Source: JBDRGC01 sp043818215 (GTDB lineage: Bacteria > Chloroflexota > Anaerolineae > Anaerolineales > UBA11858). From it: 22,668 nt of DNA. The translations under genes were made by a program, and so were the position numbers. The DNA lies in contig JBDRGC010000162.1 in the NCBI GenBank assembly GCA_043818215.1, positions 1 through 22,668 on the forward strand, written 5' to 3'. Below the pieces are notes generated by a model. The model ran no database searches and was not told the DNA's origin. It saw nothing but the letters and a program-made list of their open reading frames with translations. Shown here in pieces: positions 13,800-22,100 of this stretch (within the stretch, counting starts at the first letter, position 1; the number at the start of each line of letters is the position of its first letter).

Positions 13800-14369
13800 A
13801 TGCCTGACAAAAAACACACCATCGAAGATAAGGACGGCAAAACAATTACCGTACTTGTGCGGCGGGACAAACGCCTGAAAAAATCATCCCGCTGGCAGCA
13901 GGAGACAGATGGCTCACTCTTGCTGCGGATTCCCTACCGGCTGCCCAAACAGCATATCGGGGGGCTGCTCGACAAGATTGCCTCCCAATTGCAAAAACCG
14001 CGCAAACTGGCTGATCGTCGCACGGACGCCAATCTCCAAGTGCGGGCGGAATATATCAACAAAAAATACTTCGGGGGAAAAATCGAGTGGCGCGCCATCC
14101 GCTGGGTGGGCAATATGAACACCCGGCTGGGAAGCTGCACCAACGGCGGCTCAACCGACGGTCATATCCGCATCAGCGAGGCGATCAAAGAATGGCCCCC
14201 GTGGGTGGTGGATTACGTCATCGCCCATGAGTTGACCCACCGCCTGCACAGTGACCACAGCAAAGCATTCTGGGCCACACTGACAGAGGGTTATCCTCTC
14301 ACCGAGCGGGCGCGCGGTTTTATCAAGGGGGTCAGCTTCGCGGAGGGGCAAAGCTACGAGGATGATTAA
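13800..14369 (+). CDS. YgjP-like (DUF45/M48-type) metallopeptidase
   Basis: A 189-residue protein. ATG 13800 marks where normal protein sequence starts (MPDKKHTIEDKDG). The same frame is open 291 bp further upstream, but only through heptamer repeat. The zinc motif is HELTH (143-147), with H153 as the likely third ligand in HRLHSDHSKAFW. The N-terminal side of it has the family phrase NTRLGSC (R-x-GSC) and a YVIAHE strand. Homologues are small cytosolic metal-dependent proteases or SprT-like proteins with unknown substrates. No ribosome site is seen: the bases before the ATG are repeat (ATCCCCAATCCC), so translation may depend on coupling or on a leaderless or repeat-borne start. It follows the HerA-like gene on the same strand. 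Confidence 0.8.
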   Translation: MPDKKHTIEDKDGKTITVLVRRDKRLKKSSRWQQETDGSLLLRIPYRLPKQHIGGLLDKIASQLQKPRKLADRRTDANLQVRAEYINKKYFGGKIEWRAIRWVGNMNTRLGSCTNGGSTDGHIRISEAIKEWPPWVVDYVIAHELTHRLHSDHSKAFWATLTEGYPLTERARGFIKGVSFAEGQSYEDD

Positions 14370-14514
14370 CTCATGTTACGCAGATGAAACCAAATTACCG
14401 CCGAGATCGCAACGAGCGCGGAGAAAAACGAAAAAACAAAGGAAATCTCAACGTTCTCCGCGTTCCGCGGTAAAAAAAATGATGTCAGTGATCTCAAGTG
14501 CGTAACTCCTGTGA
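14370..14514. repeat. short palindromic intergenic repeat
   Basis: CGCGGAGAA (14417-14425) pairs with TTCTCCGCG (14454-14462) around an A-rich loop, a repeat type similar to the GCAAAGACGC motif near 10507. No gene is seen. Confidence 0.5.
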
Positions 14515-14649
14515 TTAACTGGCAAAGACAGCGCTGGCGGCGCTCAAGACGCCCATCAGGGCTGGGTAATCGTCTCTGAGGAGCGTGATGAGTTCTTGGG
14601 TCGCGCGGCTGATCCATTGGGAGTCGCCAGCGGTTATTGAGGAACGACT
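14515..14649 (-). pseudogene. possible C-terminal gene fragment
   Basis: Between an in-frame TAG (14652-14650) and TAA (14517-14515) the minus strand encodes 44 residues: SWSS-free start SSITAGDSQWISRATQELI, then TLLRDDYPALMGVLSAA, then SAVFAS. The composition and codon use look like real protein (a helical tail), but there is no start codon, ribosome site or recognised family. It may be the stump of a deleted gene. Confidence 0.3.
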
Positions 14650-14659
14650 CTAGTGATCA

Positions 14660-14887
14660 GGAACGGTGATTAAATAACTTGCCCATTTCTAAATTTGAGT
14701 GTAGCGCCGGTTGAGTAGGCTCGGAGGGACGGAGAGCCGTATCGAAACCAAGCGGGGCGTGAAAATGAGCTAATTTGCCTTAATCCGCTGGGTTTCGATA
14801 CGCTCCGGCACGAAAATCGTGTGCCTGCGCTACTCAACCGGCGCTCGCGTTAGGATACAAACGCGCAAGTCATATAATTCTCGTTCC
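14660..14887. mobile_element. MITE-like palindromic element, copy 1
   Basis: The ends are inverted: GGAACGGTGATTAAATAACT at the left against CGTTCC at 14882-14887 preceded by GCAAGT. Inside are nested perfect arms AGCGCCGGTTGAGTAG (14703-14718) with CTACTCAACCGGCGCT (14830-14845), and CGTATCGAAACC (14738-14749) with GGTTTCGATACG (14791-14802). It has no coding capacity. It starts 21 nt beyond the stop of the GGDEF gene. A related copy is at 17909-18176. Confidence 0.7.
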
Positions 14888-14908
14888 TCACCTTATAATT
14901 GAATCCAT

Positions 14909-17749
14909 TCACGACTTTCTTTGTTTGTCTCGATACATATTTGTATCCGCTTGCTTGAGCGCATCTGCCAACGAGCCGCCTTCTTCCGCAGTGCTTGCTC
15001 CTAGAGAAAGACTCAATGGGGACCCAGGGCGGGTGGCGTTTTGTATTTGAATATTGTCCTTGATTCGCTGGATTGCTTTCTTTGCCGCCGCAGTATCGAT
15101 ATCCGGCAACAACACCGCAAACTCATCGCCGCCGATGCGGGCGATCACGTCTTCAGCGCGGAAGGAAGCCAGCAACGCCTTTGCAGTCTGCCGCAGTAAC
15201 TCGTCCCCGGTGGCATGACCCTCACGGTCATTCGTCACCTTCAGGTCGTCCAAGTCTGCCATCACGATGCTGATAGGGAATTTCCGGCCGCGTTCGAGGC
15301 GGGCCATTTCCTCATCAAAAAAAGCTCGATTGTAGAGACCGGTCAACGCATCGTGGGTGCTCAAGTATACGAGTTTCTTTTCAGCTTGTTTTTGATGGGT
15401 GATGTCAATCATCGAGATAATTACTTTGGACAAATCGCGTTCGTAGCCGGGCACCACGGACCAGCTTATGCTTATGTCTATACGTTTGCCATCCATGGTC
15501 TGATTGATCCCCTCCCAGTTGAATTCTGTCTGCCCCACCGCTATTCTCACGAGTTCATCCTGAAAAGCCACATACGACTCATCACAGAAGATGGATGCCA
15601 GGTTTATGAGCATGTCTTCTTTGGTCTTGGCCCCGAACAGTACCAGGGTGGCCTTGTTCACATCTAATATTTTGACCTGTGCAGCGCACTCGGCTACCAC
15701 CTCCGGGTGAGATGCCAGATAAGATTGGAAATCCGTTACGCCCTCGTGCCGTAAAGATTCCAGGATCTGTTTTACCCCGGAAAAATCTTCCTCCCAGAGT
15801 GAAATAGGGGAATCTTCGAATAGGGCGCGATAGCGTTCATTGCTTTCGTGTAGTGCCTCCTCCGCCCGCTTGCGCTCAGCTATTTCCTGCTGCGCCTGCT
15901 TATAGAGTCTGGCTTTATCGATAGCAACCGCTGCCTGAGTGGACAAACTATCGGCCAGACGAATCTCCTCTGGTAGAAAGTCTCGCTTTTTCACTTCGTC
16001 CATCAACTCTACCAGACCTATTACCCGGTCATCAACCACCATAGGCAGCATCAGTAGCGTGTATACTTGCCACTGTCCCAAAAAGACCCTCTCTGCCCGA
16101 TCAGACATTGGGTCGTCACGGTGGATCAAAATCGGCTCGCCCGTCTCCAGCACACGCCGTGTGGCAGGGTAATCGGTTAGATCGAAGGTAGTACCCGGTG
16201 GCTCTATCTTCTCAGGTATTCTTGCGCTGTAGTCGACCAATGTCTCGACCACATTCTTTTCGCGCTTCCATAGCGACAGAGTACATGCGCCCAAATCCAA
16301 AGCTCGGGTCATTTGCTCGGCCACGATGTCAAGAACCGCTTCCAGAGATATGGAAGTATTGATAGCAGTAGCAGTCTCGTGAAGTATGGTGAGTTCATGG
16401 TTGCGTATCTTCAATGCCTCTACCGCCCGCTTGCGCTCAATCGCCAATGCCACCTGTGTAGAGACGAATTCGAACAGGTCTAAGTTCTCCTGGTTGAAAC
16501 GAATTTCTTCCGAGTAGCTCTGCACCGCCATGACTCCGATGACTTGCTCATCGATTTTTAGGGGAGTACCCAACCATTCTACGGGCTTCGTTCCCGCCAA
16601 TTCTATTTCGCCTTGTTGGACGAGTTCATCGAAGACTTCCGGAGTGACTAGTAGTGGATATCCAGTCCGCAGTATATAACCAGTCAGACCACGCCCAGGT
16701 TTCACCGCTGGGGGCTGTTCATCATATTGATCCATAAAGTAGGGGAAATTGATCAGGTCGCTGGCGGGGTCATATAATGCGATGTAAAAATTCTCTACTG
16801 AGATCAATTCTCCCAGGATGGTGTGAATAGAATGGTAGAGTTCAGCGAGGCTATCGGTGGAAATCGCGGCCTGAGAAATTCTGTAAATTACCCGCTGGAC
16901 CTTCTCTGCCCGTTGGTGGTCAGCCATCTCCTTTCCCAAGCCTCCCAGTGTTTGCCGTAATTGGGTGGTCATTTGATTGAAGGCGTTCGCCAGCACACCC
17001 AACTCATCCCGACTGCGCAGTGGCACAGCCTCGTCTAGCTGGCCCTGGGTAATACGTTCAACGCCGCTCATCAGATCGTTCAATGGCGAAGTCAGGTGGC
17101 GCACCAGCCACCATCCCAGCAGCAACGAAAGCGGCACCGTGGCCAGGAACGCCACCAGGGCAGTCTGGCGGGCCTGAGCCTCGCTGGCAATGACGGCGGT
17201 CGCATCGATATCTATTCCCAATACGCCGTCCAGGTCACGAAACTGGTCATAAATTGGTGCATAACCGCTTAAATGAGTGCCAGACGAATCCGTGTAGAGG
17301 CTATCCTCGATCACAGGCCCGGGGATAGAGACCAGACCTTTTTCGAGTAACGGGCTGGCGCGCAGATAGTCCTGCCCCACATTGGCGGGCGTGACCGGAT
17401 CAACATCCACCACATAGGTTATGCGGCCGTCTTCCTTCTGACGCAAGGTGTAAATTCGTTCGATTACCTCGCTGGTTTCCTGGATGGATTGGAGGCGCAA
17501 AGAGACGACCCGATAAAACTGCTTGGTTTCATCCTCGGGCGAACGGATCAAAGAGTGGAAATCGCCGTCCACGAGCGGGGCGGCAAAGCTCACGATATCG
17601 TGCAGTCGCTCGCGTAAAGCCTGGCGTTGGGCAGCACGCAATTGCCAGTATAAACCCAGCGCCATTATCCCGGACACAAGCAAGATCAAGGTCGAATATG
17701 CCAATGACCACTTGGTGTTCAGTCTCCAGCTATCACTTATTCTATCCAT
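14909..17749 (-). CDS. membrane diguanylate cyclase (sensor-HAMP-GAF-GAF-PAS-GGDEF)
   Basis: A 946-residue protein that makes cyclic di-GMP from GTP. Start ATG 17749 (MDRISDSWRL) has TTGGAG 5-6 nt upstream; ATG 17791 is in frame but has no ribosome site. TM1 is at about 15-36, followed by a ~160-residue extracytoplasmic sensor (Cache-like, with YLRASPLLEKG and GYAPIYDQFRDLDGVLGIDID). TM2 is at about 198-219 (LATVPLSLLLGWWLV), then HAMP to about 275 and two GAF domains (about 290-450 and 460-625). A PAS-type domain begins at ESNERYRALFEDSPISLW. The GGDEF domain is C-terminal: HDALTGLYNRAFF, then RIGGDEFAVLLPD. RAED lies five residues before GGDEF, an intact I-site for product inhibition. The last gene of the minus-strand operon. 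Confidence 0.9.
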   Translation of the reverse strand: MDRISDSWRLNTKWSLAYSTLILLVSGIMALGLYWQLRAAQRQALRERLHDIVSFAAPLVDGDFHSLIRSPEDETKQFYRVVSLRLQSIQETSEVIERIYTLRQKEDGRITYVVDVDPVTPANVGQDYLRASPLLEKGLVSIPGPVIEDSLYTDSSGTHLSGYAPIYDQFRDLDGVLGIDIDATAVIASEAQARQTALVAFLATVPLSLLLGWWLVRHLTSPLNDLMSGVERITQGQLDEAVPLRSRDELGVLANAFNQMTTQLRQTLGGLGKEMADHQRAEKVQRVIYRISQAAISTDSLAELYHSIHTILGELISVENFYIALYDPASDLINFPYFMDQYDEQPPAVKPGRGLTGYILRTGYPLLVTPEVFDELVQQGEIELAGTKPVEWLGTPLKIDEQVIGVMAVQSYSEEIRFNQENLDLFEFVSTQVALAIERKRAVEALKIRNHELTILHETATAINTSISLEAVLDIVAEQMTRALDLGACTLSLWKREKNVVETLVDYSARIPEKIEPPGTTFDLTDYPATRRVLETGEPILIHRDDPMSDRAERVFLGQWQVYTLLMLPMVVDDRVIGLVELMDEVKKRDFLPEEIRLADSLSTQAAVAIDKARLYKQAQQEIAERKRAEEALHESNERYRALFEDSPISLWEEDFSGVKQILESLRHEGVTDFQSYLASHPEVVAECAAQVKILDVNKATLVLFGAKTKEDMLINLASIFCDESYVAFQDELVRIAVGQTEFNWEGINQTMDGKRIDISISWSVVPGYERDLSKVIISMIDITHQKQAEKKLVYLSTHDALTGLYNRAFFDEEMARLERGRKFPISIVMADLDDLKVTNDREGHATGDELLRQTAKALLASFRAEDVIARIGGDEFAVLLPDIDTAAAKKAIQRIKDNIQIQNATRPGSPLSLSLGASTAEEGGSLADALKQADTNMYRDKQRKS

Positions 17750-17809
17750 AATCACTCCAAGAAACGAGCGTTGCCCCTCTGTCGCCGGCATCGGTTTTAG
17801 CGGGCAGTG

Positions 17810-17908
17810 CTCAGACAGCCCCCCTAACCCCCCAATTCTGGGGGGAACCCGTGTTGCTCTCCCCCAGAATTGGGGGGTTAGGGGGGCTGGCTGAACAGTG
17901 ACATTTTA
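17810..17908. repeat. CCCCCAGAATTGGGGG palindrome
   Basis: AGCCCCCCTAACCCCCCAAT (from 17818) and its complement, ending GGGGGGCT (17887), form a stem of about 30 bp around GGAACCCGTGTTGCTCT. It makes a very stable hairpin on either strand. It lies inside the 367-bp block between the SBP gene and the cyclase gene. Confidence 0.8.
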
Positions 17909-18176
17909 GGAACGGCGATAAAATAACTTACCCATATCCAAACGAGAGAGTTAGTGCAGGTTGAGTAGCCCCGAATTCTTTTAAAGGGGCGTACACCTGC
18001 ACTTGCGTTACGGTGCAAGTGTCGAAACCAAACGGGCTTAATTTGCCATAAGCCGTTTGGTTTCGATACGCTCCAGCACGAAAAGCATGTGCCTCCGCTA
18101 CTCAACCTGCACTAGCCTTAGGATGCAAACGCGCAAGTAATTTACAGGGTGCCGCCTGAGCGGTAATTCTCATTCC
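17909..18176. mobile_element. MITE-like palindromic element, copy 2
   Basis: Same family and orientation as 14660-14887. It begins GGAACGGCGATAAAATAACT, carries GGTTGAGTAG ... CTACTCAACC and TCGAAACC ... GGTTTCGA arms, and ends GCGCAAGT ... CATTCC. Relative to copy 1 it has an internal CACCTGCACTTGC...GGTGCAAGTG hairpin (about 17995-18021) and a 20-odd-base insertion near its right end. Its last base touches the TAA of the SBP gene. Confidence 0.7.
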
Positions 18177-19097
18177 TTAGCGGGCAGTGTTAAGCCCTAG
18201 CCAATCTTCATACAGCCGGTCGAAGCTGCCGTCTTGGCTCATTTCCATCAACGCCGCGTTGATCAGATCCAGCAATTCCCAGTCGCCCTGGTACACGGCA
18301 ATTCCCAGGCCGGCCTGCGATAAGAAGTTGACCTCGCCGGCCTCATTCGTAACAATCACGAGATCAGACTGCGAATCCTTTATGTAGACCAGTGTGTTGA
18401 GGTAATCGTTGAAGACCACATCCACACGCCCGACTTCCAAATCTAAGAACGAGTCGAAGGTGTCCTTGTATTCCACACTTTCCAGGGCAATACCACCCGC
18501 GATCAGTTCTTGAGCCAGTTCAGCGCCAGTGGCACCAATTTTGACCCCCACTTTCAAACCGGCCAGGTCTTGAACCGTCTTGACCTGCGCCTGTAACCCG
18601 GGGCGAACTGCCATCACCAAGCCGGTGTTTATGTACGGTTCGGAAAAATCCACCAGTTCTTCCCGCTCAGGTTTGATATACATGGCGGCAATGATCATAT
18701 CTGCCTTGCGGTCTTGCAAAGCGGGTATCAGGTTTGCGAAGGGCATTTCAACCCATTCAAGCTTGACCCCCAGTTTGTCAGCGATATATTCGGCAGTATC
18801 GACGTCGAAGCCGATTAGCTCGCCGGTATCAGGATCGTGATATTCGAACGGTTCGGTGATGGCCGTGCCCACGCTCAGCACACCCCTGGCCTGGATTTGA
18901 ACCAGGCTCGATTGGGAATTATCCAGCGAGGGAGCGGCCACAGGCGGTGCGCTGACGGAGGTTGGATCAGAGCTGCCCGGTGTTGTGCATCCGAACAGCA
19001 CACAGGCCAGAAGGAAAGCAAACAGAGCGACCCAAAGCGTAACCTGGCCTGGTTTTTGGATCGTGGCAATTTTGTTTTCGAACGATTTTGGTTCCAT
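18177..19097 (-). CDS. family 3 (polar amino acid type) solute-binding lipoprotein
   Basis: A 306-residue exported lipoprotein. Start ATG 19097 has GGAG 11 nt upstream, inside the end of the preceding gene, with only ACC between stop and start, so it is translationally coupled. The N-terminal hydrophobic segment (VTLWVALFAFLLACVLFGC) ends in lipobox LFGC with C37, followed by a Ser/Pro-rich tether. The mature part is a periplasmic-binding fold: LSVGTAITEPFEYHDPDTG, then the family signature GFDVDTAEYIADKLGV, then the ligand-site phrase MYIKPEREELVDFSEPYI and a GxTGAELAQEL hinge. It binds a small amino acid-like ligand. No permease or ATPase gene is near; its place between HD-GYP and GGDEF genes suggests a sensory rather than transport role. 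Confidence 0.9.
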   Translation of the reverse strand: MEPKSFENKIATIQKPGQVTLWVALFAFLLACVLFGCTTPGSSDPTSVSAPPVAAPSLDNSQSSLVQIQARGVLSVGTAITEPFEYHDPDTGELIGFDVDTAEYIADKLGVKLEWVEMPFANLIPALQDRKADMIIAAMYIKPEREELVDFSEPYINTGLVMAVRPGLQAQVKTVQDLAGLKVGVKIGATGAELAQELIAGGIALESVEYKDTFDSFLDLEVGRVDVVFNDYLNTLVYIKDSQSDLVIVTNEAGEVNFLSQAGLGIAVYQGDWELLDLINAALMEMSQDGSFDRLYEDWLGLNTAR

Positions 19098-19100
19098 GGT

Positions 19101-22100
19101 TTACTTATCTCCTTCGGCATCGATCAACTCTAGGAAAGCCTCTACCACGCGGGGATCAAAGTGTTTGCCGGATTGTTCCTGGATATGGGCAATGATCTTC
19201 TGCTTAGGCCAGGCGTCCCGGTAAGGGCGGTCTGAGTTGAGCGCATCCCACACGTCAACAATAGCAAATATGCGAGCTGGTAAGGGGATTTGTTCTCCCC
19301 GTAGGCCGCGCGGGTAGCCGCTTCCGTCCCATTTCTCGTGATGACTGTAGGGGATGTCAATCGCCCGCCGCAGATAAGCGATGGGTGCCAGCATGTCGCG
19401 GGCATAGACCGGGTGCTGGCGCATGATGACCCACTCCTCGTCGTTGAGCGGCCCAGGTTTTTGCAGGATGCTGTCGGGAATCCCCATCTTGCCAATATCG
19501 TGCAGCAGCGCGCCGCGGCGCACATGCCCCAGGGCCTCTCCACCTATCCCCATAACGCTTGCCAGACGTATGGTTATCTCGGTGACGCGCCGGCTGTGGC
19601 CTTCGGTTTCCATATCTTTCAGTTCTAAGGCTTTTGCCCAGCCTTCCAGCGTAGAGTTGTAGGCCATGCTAAGTTCGAGGTTGGAACGCTGCAAATCGGC
19701 GAACATGATGGCGTTGTCGAGGGCGATGGCGGCCTGGCTGGCCAAGGCGTGCAAAAACCTCAGCCACTCATCATCCGATGAAAGCGTGGAGCGATGGAAG
19801 ATTTCCAGTACACCTTTGAGCACCCCTTTGGCAATTAGCGGGATGCCGTAATAGGCCACGAATCCTTCCCCGGATAGCTCGGGGGATGCAAGGAATACTT
19901 CTTCATCTTCTCGCAGATCAGGAATGTGTTTTATCTCTCGCTGCAGCCCAACTTGCCCGGCCAGGCCCTGTCCCAGGCGCAAGTGGGTGTGTTCTAAGGC
20001 AGAAGTTCTGAACCCTTTTCTGCCAATACATTCCAGGGTCAGCATGATGGGATCGAACAGCAGAACGTCGGCCGCGTCCACCTCTAAGTGTGTCAGCACT
20101 TGATCCAGTAACATGCTTACGGTCATGTTAATATCGACGCTGGCCGAGATGACCTCATCAATGGCATGCAAAGCTCCCATGCGATTCAACTGCTGGTTGG
20201 TCTGACTGAACAAGCGGGCGTTTTCCAAGGCCTGGGCAGCAGATGCGGCAGCGTTGGCGGCCAGGTCGATCTCCTCGCTGCTGAATTCGCGCCGCTCGAC
20301 AGCATCCAGCCCCAGGGTGCCCACTACCTGGCCTCGCACTATCAATGGCAGGAGCAGCATCGAAACGGTGCCTCGCTGCCGCATCAGGTCGTGAATGGTG
20401 GCCATGCGGGGGTCATGCTGGACGTCGGCTACGGCCAGGGGCGCTTTGTGTTCGATTACATATTGCGTGGCAGGGTTGCCTTCGAGGGGGATTACCATGT
20501 CCATGGCACTGGTGTAGCCCTCTTCCAGGTACTCGGCTACGACGAGTGAGGCGGTGCGGGCTTCGTTCAGCAGGACCGCGGCAGCCTGGGGCACATCGAA
20601 GGCCAGGGCCAGTTCGCGGCAGGTGGTTTCCAGCACCGCTTTCGGCTCCAGGGTCGTGCTGGCAGCCGCGATGACCCGGTTGAGCAGGGCCAGTTCGCGA
20701 TAGCTGCGCTGGGTTTGCTGGTAGAGCAGAGCGTTGTTGCTGACGACTGCGATCTGGCTCGCCAGCGATTCGAGGATGCTCAAATCGGCTTCACTGTAGG
20801 CCTCCAGCCGGTAGCTCATCACCTGGATCACCCCTGCCACGAGACCTTGTAATTTGTAGGGTATGACAATTGCCGAGCGTGTCACCTTGGCGTTGTCAGG
20901 CGCCTGGTTGTGGTCCACGACTCCGCCTTCTTCGTTCATATAAAATACTTTCTTAGAGGTTTGCAACCGGGTTTGATAGTCCCGGATCAGTAATGATTTC
21001 CCTGTATGGATGACCACGCTCTGGGTTCCCTGGTCCTCAGGATTCAGCGGGAGGGGTGGTAACCGGCTGGCATCTTGTTGATGCCCCTCGATAACGATAT
21101 AGACACAGTGGATGAGTTTTTCTTTAGGATCGAAGGATGAGACAGCCAGCGAGTCGCACACCATGATCCGTGAAACAAGCTTATAGAAGGTGTCATAGAT
21201 GGTATCGATATCGAGAGTCTGGCTGAGCTGCTGACCGGCTTCGTAGAGCAGTTCGAGCTCTTCGGTACGCTCCAGGAGCGACTCCTGCGCCCGCACCCGC
21301 TTGGCTATCTCCTGCTGGGCCTGCTCATACAGGCGGGCGTTCTCGATGGTCATGCCGATCTGATTAGCCACCGGACCAATCAGGGCGGTCTCCTCCTCTT
21401 TATAGGCATTCAGCTGGTAGCTCTGCATCTCCAACAACCCGGTCACCTGACCCCGCACAACCATAGGCACGTACATCGCTGAGTTGACAGTATGGTTTTC
21501 TTTGGACGCACCGACAACCAGTATATCTACTCCTTTAGTGATTGCCGGGTAATCCGCTATGATCTCGGGCTGGCGGGTAGCGATTGCCCGCGCGCGTCCC
21601 TGTGTTGTCTCCACACCCATAACTAACGGGGGAAACAGGGCTGCATCTATCAACTCACCGTCACTCACCATGAAATCGGCCCGCAGGGTGCGGGTCGCTG
21701 GGTCGTATAGGGAAACGCCGATATTGGGACAATCCACAAGTTGGGCAATGTACTCGAAGGCGATGCGATAGATACGCTCAAGCTCGAGCGTCCCGGCCAG
21801 AGCTGCTCCCATCTGGTTGAGAATGCTCAATTGGAGTTGGCGATACCGCAACGCCTCCGCCGCCCGCACCCTCTCGGTGATGTCTTCCAGGCTCCCTTCG
21901 AGAGAGAGTATCTGGCCCTGGGCATCTCGGACAGCCCTAAAAGTATCCCGCACCCAGATGACGACCCCGTCGCGGCGGCGCATTCGCAGTTCGTAGCTGC
22001 TCATGATTTCTTCGTCCCCCAACAAGCCCATCTCAAACCCGCGATCATCAGGATTTACAAATAACTCGACCACATTGACTGCCAACAGCGTTTCCTGATT

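Noticed and set aside
13516..13878. Several overlapping ORFs rich in SPISNLQ/NYQ in the repeat array
   Set aside because: They arise because the 7-bp unit has no stop in any frame. Only the frame that reaches MPDKKH carries a real protein.
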